A stretch of 64,000 nt of DNA from Bradyrhizobium zhengyangense (GCF_022012435.1 NZ_JAKLUA010000001.1:248001-312000); one strand, 5' to 3'; counted from the first letter of the stretch, positions 15,936 through 24,672 are shown. Numbers and translations: made by a program. Notes: a model not told the origin generated them from the sequence alone.

Positions 15936-17351
15936 TCAGCGGCGGAACATTCCGCCCATCATGCCGCCGACCACGCCGCCCATGAAAGCCGCACCGGCGT
16001 CGCCGCCACCGCTGTGGCGGGGGGCGGGCGCGCTCTGCGCCTGTGCCGGGGCTGCGCGCCGGGTCGGCTTCGGGCTGTCTTCGCTCGCGGTCGTCGTGGT
16101 GGCGACGATCTCGGACAGCAGGGCCTTGTGCTGGAGCTTGTTGAGGAAGCCCGTCGACGGATAGCCGCGGGCGGCCTGCCAGCGCTTGAGCACCGAGCGG
16201 GTCTCGTCGCTGAACGCGCCGGTGACCTTGGTGTCGAAGCCGAGGCCGGTGAGGCGGCGCTGCACGTCACGGCGCTGACCCTTGTCGAGACCGATCTGGT
16301 CCTCGGTGAGCTGGGTGGCGTCGTCGGTGAAAGTTGCGGGATCGACGCCGGCATTGAGGTTGCGGGTCGTGGTCGACGGACCGTTCTGGATCGCAGCGAG
16401 CCGCGCCATTGCCAGCGGCTTGAACTGGCCGTTGGGATAAGCGGAGAGGTAGGCGTTGAGCTCTTCCGGCTTGTTGGATTCCTTCACCGAGCGCCAAAAC
16501 TCGACTTCAGCCTCGGAGTTGCCGGCCACCGCGGCTGGCGCGGCGGTAGCCGTCGGCGCCGCATTGGCGACTTGGGTCGTCGGCGCCGGATTGAGGTAGA
16601 CGGCGCCGATCAAATTGGTGTGGCCCCAGGGAAGCTGGCCCTTGTGGGTCTCTTCATTGACCTGCGCGCGCACCGAGGTCATCGCCTGCTGAATCTCGAC
16701 GCCGGGCTTGGTAATGTTGTCGATCAGCGCGCGGGTGAACGGGCTGTTGTTGCCCTCCTGGCCGTCGAGCGCAGTCTGGCCCGGGCCGGTGGCGAACGCG
16801 ATCAGCGTGCCTTCGCCCGACTTCATCTCGGCGAGACCGCTGCCGACATTGACGCTGCGGGTGGCCGAGTTCGACTTGATCTTGGCGGCGAAGGGATTGT
16901 CGCGGCAGGCATCGAGGAACACCAGCTTGACCTTGGCATCGCCCATGGTCTGGTCGAGGGTCAGGTCGATGTTAATGGCCGCGCCAAGCTTGACGTCCAT
17001 CTCCGACTTGATGTCGGCATCGACGGGCAGGAGATAGTTGGTGCCGCCGACGGCGATGCCGTGACCGGCATAATAGAACACCGCAACATCGGAGCCCTGC
17101 GCCTTGCGGCCGAAATCGAGCAGCTTCTCCGTCATCTGGTCGCGGGTCAGGTTGGATCCTTCGATCACCTCGAAGCCGACATTGCGCAGCGTGGCCGCCA
17201 TCGCCTTGGCGTCGATCGGCGGGTTCGGCAATTGCGCGACGTTCTTGTAGGCGCCGTTGCCGACGACGAAGGCGACGCGGCGGTCGGCCTTGGCGGCGCT
17301 GACCGACAGCGCCATGCACATCAGCGAAACGATGATGGTGAGAGTGCGCAT
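15936..17351 (-). CDS. exported caspase-like (peptidase C14) protein with peptidoglycan-binding-like domain
   Basis: 471 residues from ATG 17351, with GGGG at correct distance upstream. A signal peptide (residues 1-23) precedes a caspase-fold domain beginning RRVAFVVGNGAY. The catalytic His is in FYYAGHGIA and the Cys in VFLDACRDNPF, so the dyad is intact. A Pro/Ala linker and a tetratricopeptide-like stretch (EVEFWRSVKESNKPEELNAY) follow. Then comes a PG_binding_1-like segment (VQRRLTGLGFDTKVTGAFSD) and a Gly/Met-rich tail. Together they suggest a periplasmic protease held at the cell wall. Substrates unknown. Confidence 0.88.
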   Translation of the reverse strand: MRTLTIIVSLMCMALSVSAAKADRRVAFVVGNGAYKNVAQLPNPPIDAKAMAATLRNVGFEVIEGSNLTRDQMTEKLLDFGRKAQGSDVAVFYYAGHGIAVGGTNYLLPVDADIKSEMDVKLGAAINIDLTLDQTMGDAKVKLVFLDACRDNPFAAKIKSNSATRSVNVGSGLAEMKSGEGTLIAFATGPGQTALDGQEGNNSPFTRALIDNITKPGVEIQQAMTSVRAQVNEETHKGQLPWGHTNLIGAVYLNPAPTTQVANAAPTATAAPAAVAGNSEAEVEFWRSVKESNKPEELNAYLSAYPNGQFKPLAMARLAAIQNGPSTTTRNLNAGVDPATFTDDATQLTEDQIGLDKGQRRDVQRRLTGLGFDTKVTGAFSDETRSVLKRWQAARGYPSTGFLNKLQHKALLSEIVATTTTASEDSPKPTRRAAPAQAQSAPAPRHSGGGDAGAAFMGGVVGGMMGGMFRR

Positions 17352-17553
17352 CTGAAATCCCCAACAGAATCGAATGACAGGCAGCAACAGATTGGCGTCG
17401 AACCTACACGAAAGCGGCTGGCCTCGCGCTAGCAAAACAACTGATGACCCAACCCATTGCCCTGTGACCAAGTGTGCACGATGGAATGCCCCTCCAACGT
17501 GATCCAAATCACGCTCGACCACTCGGATGTGTCGCATCAGGCCGCGTGGCGGT

Positions 17554-18429
17554 TCACTGAGCGCGGGCCGAAACCAGGGCGGCCGGCTTCAAATTCAGGA
17601 GATTGCCAAACAGGATCAGCGCCGCGCCAAGCACGGTCCAGGCGTCGAGCCGCTCGGAATAGAGCAACCAGCCGGCGGTCGCGGTGAGGGGAACCCGCAG
17701 GAAGTCCATGGGCACGACAATTGTGGCGTCCGCATAGCGCAGCGCGCTGGCGAGGCAGTAGTGCGAGAAAGTGCCGCAGACCCCGATGACAAGCAGCCAG
17801 CCCCAGAGTGTCGCCGACGGCCATGTCCAAACGTAGAGCGTCGGCGCGAAGCCCACCACCATCTGAACCACGATCATCCAGAACAGGATCGACAAGGCGC
17901 TCTCGGTCCGGGTCAGCGACTTCGCCAAAGCCATGGAGATGCTGAAGCCAATCGCGGCGCCGAGCGCGATCAACTGACCCGGATTGATCTCGCCGGTAGC
18001 GGGCCGCACGATCATGACGACGCCGACGATGCCCAGCACGACGGCGGCGATCTTCCAGATGGTCATGCGCTCGGACAGGAAGGTTGCGGCGAGCAGTGCG
18101 GTCCAGATCGGCATCGTGAATTCGATCGCGACGACCTGGCCGATTCCGATCAGCATCAGCGCGTAGAACCAGCCGAGCTGCGCAAAATAATGCACGCCGT
18201 TGCGTGCGAGATGCTGCGGCAGACGCTTGGTCGCAACGGCCTTGAAGCCGCCGGAGCGGTAAATGATCGGCAGCAGCAGCGTAAAGCCGATCAGCGAGCG
18301 CACCTCCATGATTTCAAAGACGTTCAGGAAGCGTGTGGTCTCGCGGCCGGCAACCGCCATGATCAGCATCAGGGACAGCCAGCCGGCCATCCACAGTGCA
18401 GCCATCGTTCTCGACGGTGTTGTGCTCAT
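17554..18429 (-). CDS. EamA/DMT-family membrane transporter
   Basis: 291 residues with about ten hydrophobic helices in two repeated halves, the EamA arrangement of the drug/metabolite transporter superfamily. Typical stretches are EFTMPIWTALLAATFLSERM in the first half and PMDFLRVPLTATAGWLLYSE in the second. Members export amino acids or other small metabolites; the substrate cannot be told from sequence. No linked regulator. The 200-base gap towards the caspase-like gene holds a short perfect palindrome, GTGATCCAAATCAC (17499-17512). Confidence 0.88.
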   Translation of the reverse strand: MSTTPSRTMAALWMAGWLSLMLIMAVAGRETTRFLNVFEIMEVRSLIGFTLLLPIIYRSGGFKAVATKRLPQHLARNGVHYFAQLGWFYALMLIGIGQVVAIEFTMPIWTALLAATFLSERMTIWKIAAVVLGIVGVVMIVRPATGEINPGQLIALGAAIGFSISMALAKSLTRTESALSILFWMIVVQMVVGFAPTLYVWTWPSATLWGWLLVIGVCGTFSHYCLASALRYADATIVVPMDFLRVPLTATAGWLLYSERLDAWTVLGAALILFGNLLNLKPAALVSARAQ

Positions 18430-18576
18430 CGGTGCGGGCGGGAGATCGAACCAGAGGGGAGGCCGGTATCAGCGACATCGCCGGTGATTGCAACGGCCAA
18501 ATCTGCCGATGCAGCGATGCGCGGCGACGTGCTAAGCCAAGCCTAGACCAACAAGAAAATCGGGAGAGCTTCGCTC

Positions 18577-18975
18577 ATGCGCATCTTGCAGCCAGCCGAA
18601 TGGAAGAAGCCGCGCGGCTTTTCACATGGCGTCGTGGCCGAGGGGCCGGGCCGCTGGGTCGTGCTGGCCGGACAGACCGGCGGCGACGAGACCGGCAATT
18701 ATGAGCCCGACATGGCGGCCCAGGTTGCAACCGCGCTGAAGCGGATCATCAAGCTTCTCGCGGAGGCCGGCGCCGGTCCCGAGCACATCGTGCGCCTGAC
18801 CTGGTACCTGACCAGCCGCAGCGAATATGAGGCTGCGGGCGCCGGTATTGGTGCCGCCTGGAAGGAGACGCTCGGGCGCAATTTTCCGCCGTCGACGCTG
18901 CTCTATATTGGTGGGCTCGTGGACGACCGTGCCAAGGTCGAGATCGAGGTCACGGCGTTCGTGCCGACTTCGTAA
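18577..18975 (+). CDS. RidA/YjgF-family protein
   Basis: 132 residues of the RidA (Rid) superfamily, which hydrolyses reactive enamine/imine intermediates in the cytoplasm. Family-typical stretches are VVLAGQTGGDETGNYEPDMA, VRLTWYLTSRSEYEAA and FPPSTLLYIGGLVDDRAKVE. The conserved arginine that binds the carboxylate in RidA proper is not at its usual place, so it belongs to one of the other Rid subgroups. GGGAG lies ahead of the ATG. Confidence 0.88.
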   Translation: MRILQPAEWKKPRGFSHGVVAEGPGRWVVLAGQTGGDETGNYEPDMAAQVATALKRIIKLLAEAGAGPEHIVRLTWYLTSRSEYEAAGAGIGAAWKETLGRNFPPSTLLYIGGLVDDRAKVEIEVTAFVPTS

Positions 18976-18985
18976 GATCCTGCGC

Positions 18986-19020
18986 ATAAAAAATCGACCC
19001 GGCGAGGTCACCGGGTCGAT
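18986..19020 (-). terminator. intrinsic terminator for the minus-strand genes 19888-19045
   Basis: ATCGACCCGG (18993-19002) pairs with CCGGGTCGAT (19011-19020). Read on the minus strand, the stem is followed by a T-tract. It ends the two small exported-protein genes, just before the convergent RidA-family gene. Confidence 0.85.
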
Positions 19021-19044
19021 GATCGTGTCACCCGTGCTGTCGGC

Positions 19045-19527
19045 CTATCTCGACAGCGAGATATTGGCGCCACGGAACTGGCTGTCCGCACGCATTGTGA
19101 CGCTCTGCTTGTTGCCGCTCGTTCTCAGCGCAATGTTGGCGTTGAATCCGGCGGCAGAGGCGACCACTTCGAAGTTCCCGCCGCCGCCGCGGCCCTGAAG
19201 TGAGCCGGAGATGTTGCGGCTCGCCTCGGACCAGCTTCCCGTAATGGTATTACCCGCCGACTGAACGTTCGCGGAGAGGATGAATTTGTAGGCGTCGCTG
19301 GCGCAAGTCAGCGTCATTTCCATCGTGGGTCCAATGGGGGCGTATTTGGCCCGGCAACGGATGCGTTCCGTCGATCCGTCCTCGAGGCTGACGGTGCCGC
19401 TGCCGCTCCAGCTGCCCGCAAGCGGCGCGAAGGGGCCAGCCTGGGCCTTGCCCTCCGAGCTGGTGGCAGCAGCAGTCACAAACAAAACGGCGACCGCCAT
19501 GAGCAGCCGCCGATTGAGGACGTTCAT
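19045..19527 (-). CDS. exported beta-rich protein, unknown function
   Basis: 160 residues from ATG 19527 with a signal peptide (LLMAVAVLFVTAAATSSEGKAQA). The mature part starts LAGSWSGSGTVSLEDGSTER and looks like a small beta barrel, with alternating polar and hydrophobic residues and two cysteines (RIRCRAKY, LTCASDAY). It is the second of two adjacent genes for small exported proteins. Both products read as anti-parallel strands with Gly/Ser turns, possibly from an old duplication. No known domain recognised. Confidence 0.7.
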   Translation of the reverse strand: MNVLNRRLLMAVAVLFVTAAATSSEGKAQAGPFAPLAGSWSGSGTVSLEDGSTERIRCRAKYAPIGPTMEMTLTCASDAYKFILSANVQSAGNTITGSWSEASRNISGSLQGRGGGGNFEVVASAAGFNANIALRTSGNKQSVTMRADSQFRGANISLSR

Positions 19528-19537
19528 TCCGAATTGC

Positions 19538-19888
19538 TTATTGGCGCGATGCTTCCCACCGCCCGCTGCACGGTATGCCTGCAGATGCTCCATTCCACTT
19601 TCCCGATCCGGCGTTGCCGCTGAGTTGACCGTTGGCATATGCACCATTGATCGAAACTTTCACAAGACCCCCACTGCCGATGGTGCCGGAAACGTTAGCG
19701 CCGGGCGCGGTGATCTTGCCGTCGGCAACCGTCAGCATGGAACTCGCGGTCGCCTCGCAGGAACCGGTCTTGGTTACAATCGTGACCTGCCAATTGCCGT
19801 CATAGGGGGTCTGGGCGAAAGCGGGAGCGGCGAGAGTGGCAGTAATAATTGAAGCGGCACAGAACGCCGCGATGCGACCAAAACGCAT
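19538..19888 (-). CDS. small exported beta-rich protein, unknown function
   Basis: 116 residues with a signal peptide ending LAAPAFAQ. The mature part has YDGNWQVTIVTKTGSCEA, GANVSGTIGSGGLVKVSING and IPCSGRWEASRQ, again a strand-rich pattern with a likely disulphide. It ends ten bases before the next gene starts, so the two are co-transcribed. AGGA precedes the ATG. Confidence 0.7.
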   Translation of the reverse strand: MRFGRIAAFCAASIITATLAAPAFAQTPYDGNWQVTIVTKTGSCEATASSMLTVADGKITAPGANVSGTIGSGGLVKVSINGAYANGQLSGNAGSGKWNGASAGIPCSGRWEASRQ

Positions 19889-20070
19889 GAATTCCGTCCT
19901 TGAATGTGTCTGATATGCTGACCGTTATTCGGGCCAAATGTGACGGAAATTTGGTGCAATGCAAAGTCGAAAATTGTTCCTGTGGAAACAATGGTTTATT
20001 TGCGTTTTGGCCCCAATTTTTGAAGCAGAATCAATGCGACTTCACGTTAATCCTTAACGCGATAGGCGAC

Positions 20071-20658
20071 TCAGGAAAGACTGGGCGCTGAGGTCGCGAA
20101 CTGCTCGTCCTGAGTCTTGGCCGGCAGCGCCTTGTGGACCTTGGCGTAGTCGATCACATCAGCCAGCAGCTTGAGCCCGAGCGGCGCCAGCGCGCGTTCC
20201 CAGAGCTCGCGGGCGGTCTCACCCTTCTTCACGAAGCACCAGTCCTGAGCGGCGATGGCGCCGGCATCCATACGGTCGGCGAGATGATAGATCGTGCCGC
20301 CGGCAATCGGGTCGCCTTCCTTGATGGTCCATTCCACTGCGGCTTTGCCGCGATGGCGCGGTAGCAGCGAGGGGTGATAGCCGATCCCGCCGAGCTTGCT
20401 GGCTGCGAGCGCGTCCTTGCCGATCCGGGCATGGCTGTGCGCGGTGATGATCAGATCGGTGTCGGGGGCGATTTCGGAGGCCACCACCAGCTTCGGATTG
20501 GCCTGCACCACGACCTCGATGCCGGCAGCCTTGGCGGTTGCGGCCAGGCGGTCGTCGGCGTCGGCTACCACGACCCGCACGACCCCGACGCCGTGCTCGC
20601 GAAGCATGTTCAGGGTGGTCACGCCGAAATGGCGGGAGCCGACGAGGGTAATGCGCAT
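20071..20658 (-). CDS. formyltransferase-family protein (methionyl-tRNA formyltransferase N-terminal fold)
   Basis: 195 residues, corresponding only to the N-terminal catalytic domain of the formyl-transferase family. The core SKLGGIGYHPSLLPRHRGKA carries the catalytic His and the folate-site loop, and the conserved Asp follows in AGGTIYHLADRMDAGAIAAQ. It lacks the C-terminal tRNA-binding domain of Fmt. It may therefore formylate or deformylate a small molecule, as in sugar N-formyltransferases or folate hydrolases. The substrate is unknown and there are no informative neighbours. Confidence 0.82.
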   Translation of the reverse strand: MRITLVGSRHFGVTTLNMLREHGVGVVRVVVADADDRLAATAKAAGIEVVVQANPKLVVASEIAPDTDLIITAHSHARIGKDALAASKLGGIGYHPSLLPRHRGKAAVEWTIKEGDPIAGGTIYHLADRMDAGAIAAQDWCFVKKGETARELWERALAPLGLKLLADVIDYAKVHKALPAKTQDEQFATSAPSLS

Positions 20659-20837
20659 GGGTGTCTGATCCGTCTCGCAGCTGCGTCCTCCCCCGATAAC
20701 ACGTCCGGACGCCCTGTCACCACCCGCGCGGCGTTTGCGCCGGTTATCAACAACGCGCGGGCAAGAAACTCGGCGATTGCACCACGGGCCGTTCCGGTGC
20801 TTCGATACGCAGACCGCGACCTGCCCGGAGCGAGCCT

Positions 20838-21122
20838 ATGCGCTGCGTGTTGTCTGTCATTTTCGCGACGCTGATGGTGGCGGCTCCAGCCCACGCCGGT
20901 GGACCATACCCGGCGGTCCCGCCCGAGATCGGGGTGGCGCCGTTCATCGGCCCGACCTGGGACGGTTATCGTTGCGCTGAAGGCACGATCTATAATTTCT
21001 ACCATGGCGCCTATTACGGCGAGGAGCCGCCGGCGCTCCATCGCGGCTATGCCTACAGGCCGTATTACCGCTACAGCGCTTATCGCAAATGGCCGCACAA
21101 ATATTTCTGCGTCTCGGACTGA
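20838..21122 (+). CDS. small exported Tyr-rich protein
   Basis: 94 residues with a signal peptide (1-20, ending APAHAGG). The mature part is rich in Tyr, Pro and Arg (ALHRGYAYRPYYRYSAYRKW) with two cysteines (YRCAEGT and YFCVSD). Such small Tyr-rich secreted proteins are common and mostly uncharacterised in Bradyrhizobium. It is transcribed alone; a strong terminator lies 150 bases downstream. Confidence 0.65.
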   Translation: MRCVLSVIFATLMVAAPAHAGGPYPAVPPEIGVAPFIGPTWDGYRCAEGTIYNFYHGAYYGEEPPALHRGYAYRPYYRYSAYRKWPHKYFCVSD

Positions 21123-21274
21123 GCGTTGCCGCAGCGCCACGGTCGGCGGCAAATGATCAATGCGCCGGTTCCTGTGTTTCGTTTTTAACAGAGGAATTCC
21201 GTATGTGCGGCTAAACTCTGCGCCAACCGGGGCTGGTCAGATTTCATTCCGGATCCGTTTTCGAACCCGGCTGA

Positions 21275-21305
21275 AGCCGCTGGCGCAATCGCCAGCGGCT
21301 TTTTC
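21275..21305 (+). terminator. strong intrinsic terminator, possible end of a small RNA
   Basis: AGCCGCTGGCG (21275-21285), loop CAAT, CGCCAGCGGCT (21290-21300), then a T-tract: 11 perfect pairs. It lies 153 bases after the stop of the small Tyr-rich protein gene. The segment 21123-21274 has no convincing ORF. Either the transcript of that gene has a long 3' UTR, or an independent small RNA ends here. Confidence 0.8.
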
Positions 21306-21460
21306 GTTGTCCGCCTCACCGGATCATCAAACGGTAACACGTTCTCAACCTCATTGTCGTATCGACGAATCCGTCGCGGATTTGTATTGCGTACCGCGAC
21401 ACCAAGAATGTCCCGCCGGCGTGGGTGCGCCGTGCCGGCATTTTTGCCGGGACCTTTTTC

Positions 21461-21697
21461 ATGTCGAACGCAATTGCGCAGATCGTTGACGCCTATGTGC
21501 GGCTGAAGAACCGCCGTGGCCTCGATGAGCTGATGATGCACAGGCAGCGCCTCGCCGTCGATCTGAAGAGCAAGTCAGGCGCTTACGACTTCAGCCTGCC
21601 GATCAGCAAGATCGACGAGGAGATCGCGATCATCGAGGAAGGCCTCAGCCGGCTGAAGGCTGAATCCACCGACACCGGCACAACGCGTCCGATCTGA
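21461..21697 (+). CDS. small helical protein, unknown function
   Basis: 78 residues from ATG 21461 (MSNAIAQIVDAYVRLKNRRG), largely predicted helical, with charged residues alternating with Leu/Ile towards the C-terminus (ISKIDEEIAIIEEGLSRLKA). A short hairpin (CCGGCATTTTTGCCGG, 21436-21451) sits just upstream of the start and may influence translation. It converges with the next gene (gap of three bases). No domain recognised. Confidence 0.65.
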   Translation: MSNAIAQIVDAYVRLKNRRGLDELMMHRQRLAVDLKSKSGAYDFSLPISKIDEEIAIIEEGLSRLKAESTDTGTTRPI

Positions 21698-21700
21698 CGC

Positions 21701-22003
21701 TCAGTCGCGCCGTCCGCCATCGATCACGGTGAACAAGGGCCGCGCCGGGGTCGGCTCGACCAGCAGTTCCTCCACCAGCGCGGTTGCCGCGTCGACATAT
21801 TTGCGCGTGGGCTTGTCGAGCTCGCGTTCCGCCTCGTCATCGAGCGCGACTTTTGCGGCCTCGACCAGCTTGCGCATCCGCGTCGCGTGGTCATCGCCTG
21901 CCGTCAGCGTCGCGCGTGCCAGCGAACGCAGCACGAACAGCTCGCCTTCGAGGCGAAGTAGGCGGTCGTTGAGCCGGGTGAGGACAGCGTTGAGGTCGGC
22001 CAT
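21701..22003 (-). CDS. small coiled-coil protein, unknown function
   Basis: 100 residues, beginning MADLNAVLTRLNDRLLRLEG with a Leu heptad pattern, then a charged helical stretch (KLVEAAKVALDDEAERELDK). No signal peptide. It is convergent with the gene at 21461 and upstream of the acetoacetyl-CoA synthetase gene on the same strand. Function unknown. Confidence 0.65.
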   Translation of the reverse strand: MADLNAVLTRLNDRLLRLEGELFVLRSLARATLTAGDDHATRMRKLVEAAKVALDDEAERELDKPTRKYVDAATALVEELLVEPTPARPLFTVIDGGRRD

Positions 22004-22099
22004 GGCGTGCTGTTCGTTGCAGGGGTCCTGACCCGTCTAGCTGTCATCGGTGAACGGAGTGCAAATGCCGAAGGCGCAATTGGTCCGATCTGTCCGAGA

Positions 22100-24145
22100 T
22101 CAGACCGCATTTCGCGCCAGATAGTCGCGCGCGAAGACCAGATACCAGTCGAGGCAGGCCGGATTGGCCATCGCTTCCTTGTTGATGACCTTCTCGACGG
22201 GGTGGCCGAGCAGCAGCTTCTTGATCGGCAGCTCCTGCTTCTTGCCCGACAGCGTGCGCGGGATCTCGGCGACGGCAAAAATCTCATTCGGCAGGAAGCG
22301 GCGTGAGAGACCTGCCTCGATCGCCTTGTTGATCTTCGCCTGCATCGCGCCGTCGAAAGCGACGCCCTCGCGCAGCACCACGAACAGCGGCATGTAGCTG
22401 TCGCGGCCGAGATATTCGAGGTCGACGACAAGGCTATCGAGCACCTCCGGCAACGCCTCGATCGCGGAATAGAGCTCGCTGGTACCCATGCGCAGGCCGT
22501 GCCGGTTGATCGTCGCATCGCTGCGGCCGTAGATCACGCAGGAGCCATCCAGGTTGACCTTGAGCCAGTCGCCGTGCCGCCACACCGGCCCGCGGCCGCT
22601 GCCGTCGAAATTGTCAGGATAGGTCTCGAAATAGCTGGCGAGATAGCGCGCATTGCCCTTGTCGTTCCAGAAATAGAGCGGCATCGACGGCATCGGCTCG
22701 GTGCAGACGAGCTCGCCGACCTCGTCCGTGACGGCACGGCCCTGTTCGCTGAAGGCTTCCACGGCGGCGCCGAGCAGGCGGCATTGCATCGCCCCCGGCG
22801 TCTGCGGCAATTCCCTGTTGCCCCCGATGAAGGCGCCGGCGAAATCGGTGCCGCCGGAGATGTTCGCCCACCAGATATCGGCCTGCGCCTTGCTGCCGTT
22901 GGTCTTCGACAGTGCTGCGAAGCGCTCGTTGAACCAGGCCTGGGTGTCGGCGCTGAGCGGCGAGCCGGTCGAGCCGAGACAGCGCAGGCGTGAGAGATCG
23001 CCGGCAGCGGCAAGGTCAATCTCCGCCTTGGCGCAATTGGCGAAGAACGCCGCGCCCGCGCCGAAGAAGGTTGCTTTCGATTGCGCCACGAAGCGCCACA
23101 GCGTGGTCCAATCAGGCTTGTCTCTGGTGCCGCCGGGGCTGCCGTCGAAAATGCAGCAGGTGGTGCCGCTCAGCAGACCTCCCACTTGCGAATTCCACAT
23201 GATCCAGCCCGTCGATGAGTACCAGTGATAGCGCTCGCCGAATGAGTTCTCGTGATAGGAGCAGCCGATGTCGTTGTGCAGTCCGAGCAGAGCCAGCACG
23301 ACGATGACGATGCCGCCATGGCCATGGACGATCGGCTTCGGCAGACCGGTGGTGCCGCTGGAATAGACGATCCAGAGCGGATGATCGAACGGCAGCCATT
23401 CCGGCTCGAACGCGTCGACCGCGGCGCCCGTCGTCGCGGTGATGTCGGAGAGCAGGGCGTCCGGCGCCGCGGAAGCTTCGCTATGCAGGATCACATGCTC
23501 GACCGTCGGCAGCGATCGCCGCAGCTCGGCGACGACGTCCTTGCGATCATGCCTGCGCCCGGCATAGGTGACGGCGTCGCAGGCGATCAGCACTTTTGGC
23601 TCGATCTGCTTGAACCGGTCGATCACGGCCGGCGCGGCCATGTCGGGCGCGCAGACGCTCCAGACCGCACCGATGCTGGCGCTGGCGAGAAACGCGATGA
23701 TGGTCTCGGGGATGTTGGGGAGGTACGCCGCGACGCGGTCGCCGGGCTTGATCCCCTTGTCCTTCAGATGCAAAGCGAGCGCGGCCGCCTTGCGCCGCAG
23801 CTCGGGCCAGCTGGTTTCCGTGAGCTTGCCGTCCTCGCCGCTCGAGACGATCGCGGGCAGGCCTGCGGCATGCGCCGCGTCCACATGCCGGAACACCTGC
23901 CGCGCATAGTTCACCTGCGCGCCGGGAAACCACACCGCGCCGGGCATCTTGCGCTCGGTGATGACGGCCGCAAATGGCGTCGGCGACTGCAGGTCGTAAT
24001 AGTCCCAGATGCTGCGCCAGAACGCATCGAGGTCGCGCACCGACCATTGCCGCATCTCTTCGTAAGTCGAAAAGGTCAGGCCGCGTTGCTCGGCGAGCCA
24101 GCTGCGATAGAGGGCGATCTGCGGGACGAAAGGAGCGGTCATCAT
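22100..24145 (-). CDS. acetoacetyl-CoA synthetase
   Basis: 681 residues, an ANL-superfamily ligase activating acetoacetate to acetoacetyl-CoA, which lets the cell reuse poly-3-hydroxybutyrate carbon and ketone bodies. The N-terminal acetyl-CoA-synthetase-type cap (AVWFPGAQVNYARQVF) is present. The P-loop is IVYSSGTTGLPKPIVHGHGG, and the region WYSSTGWIMWNSQVGGLLSG distinguishes acetoacetyl-CoA synthetases from acetate ligases. The C-terminal Lys is in RTLSGKKQELPIKKLL. Two adjacent ATGs (24145, 24142) can start it. A FixK-type box lies 138 bases upstream, shared with the divergent gene at 24386. Confidence 0.92.
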   Translation of the reverse strand: MMTAPFVPQIALYRSWLAEQRGLTFSTYEEMRQWSVRDLDAFWRSIWDYYDLQSPTPFAAVITERKMPGAVWFPGAQVNYARQVFRHVDAAHAAGLPAIVSSGEDGKLTETSWPELRRKAAALALHLKDKGIKPGDRVAAYLPNIPETIIAFLASASIGAVWSVCAPDMAAPAVIDRFKQIEPKVLIACDAVTYAGRRHDRKDVVAELRRSLPTVEHVILHSEASAAPDALLSDITATTGAAVDAFEPEWLPFDHPLWIVYSSGTTGLPKPIVHGHGGIVIVVLALLGLHNDIGCSYHENSFGERYHWYSSTGWIMWNSQVGGLLSGTTCCIFDGSPGGTRDKPDWTTLWRFVAQSKATFFGAGAAFFANCAKAEIDLAAAGDLSRLRCLGSTGSPLSADTQAWFNERFAALSKTNGSKAQADIWWANISGGTDFAGAFIGGNRELPQTPGAMQCRLLGAAVEAFSEQGRAVTDEVGELVCTEPMPSMPLYFWNDKGNARYLASYFETYPDNFDGSGRGPVWRHGDWLKVNLDGSCVIYGRSDATINRHGLRMGTSELYSAIEALPEVLDSLVVDLEYLGRDSYMPLFVVLREGVAFDGAMQAKINKAIEAGLSRRFLPNEIFAVAEIPRTLSGKKQELPIKKLLLGHPVEKVINKEAMANPACLDWYLVFARDYLARNAV

Positions 24146-24282
24146 GTATCGGCTTCAGTTGCGGAGAAGGCGAACTTAGCCGGTGTCGACCTTTAGCAAA
24201 AGCCGCGCATCGCCCGCCGAATGGCAGGCATGACTTCGCGACCTCGGTGTGCTTTCGGCCAGCTCCAATGCCGCACCCATCG

Positions 24283-24296
24283 TTGATCTACGTCAA
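24283..24296. promoter_or_regulatory. FixK/FNR-type box
   Basis: TTGATCTACGTCAA is a perfect match to the FixK2 consensus TTGA-N6-TCAA. It lies 90 bases before the small exported protein at 24386 and 138 bases before the acetoacetyl-CoA synthetase start on the other strand. Distance and orientation do not decide which gene it serves. Confidence 0.45.
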
Positions 24297-24385
24297 CGTT
24301 GCCCGTGCACCGCGACGCACGTTGCGTTCAGTTCAGGCTGGGGCACAGCCATCACTATCCAATTGTGCAATGAGGGAGGATCACC

Positions 24386-24655
24386 ATGCGCCGGAGCGAG
24401 CGTCGTTCGATGAAGCCAGTGGTTGTCGCAGCGATTGCGGCCGCCGGTCTTTTGGGGACCGTTGGTGTCGCGCTTAGTCCGACACCCGCGAGGGCCGTGG
24501 TCTATTGCCAATATATCGATTATCCGCCGTCCTGCGTCGCACGCGCCGGCGTGGTGCTGCGGCCACGCCCTGTTGCACGTGCGGCGGTTCGGGCCGGCAC
24601 GGCGAGCAGGACCAATCTGAATGGCGGTGTCAACCGCGTCGGCGTGCGTCGGTAA
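24386..24655 (+). CDS. small exported Arg-rich protein
   Basis: 89 residues with a signal peptide (VVVAAIAAAGLLGTVGVALS, cleavage probably after ARA). The short mature part has two cysteines (VYCQYIDYPPSCVAR) and then a basic Arg/Ala tail. GGGAGGA precedes the ATG at ideal distance, so it is well translated. The FixK-type box upstream could place it under low-oxygen control. Function unknown. Confidence 0.7.
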   Translation: MRRSERRSMKPVVVAAIAAAGLLGTVGVALSPTPARAVVYCQYIDYPPSCVARAGVVLRPRPVARAAVRAGTASRTNLNGGVNRVGVRR

Positions 24656-24672
24656 GCGATCTGCGATCGTTA

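Noticed and set aside
17499..17512. GTGATCCAAATCAC as an FNR/FixK site
   Set aside because: The palindrome is perfect, but the half-sites are GTGAT/ATCAC, not TTGA/TCAA. It is too short for a confident regulator call.
20041..20065. CtrA site at GTTAATCCTTAACG
   Set aside because: The two TTAA half-sites are only three bases apart; CtrA boxes need about seven.
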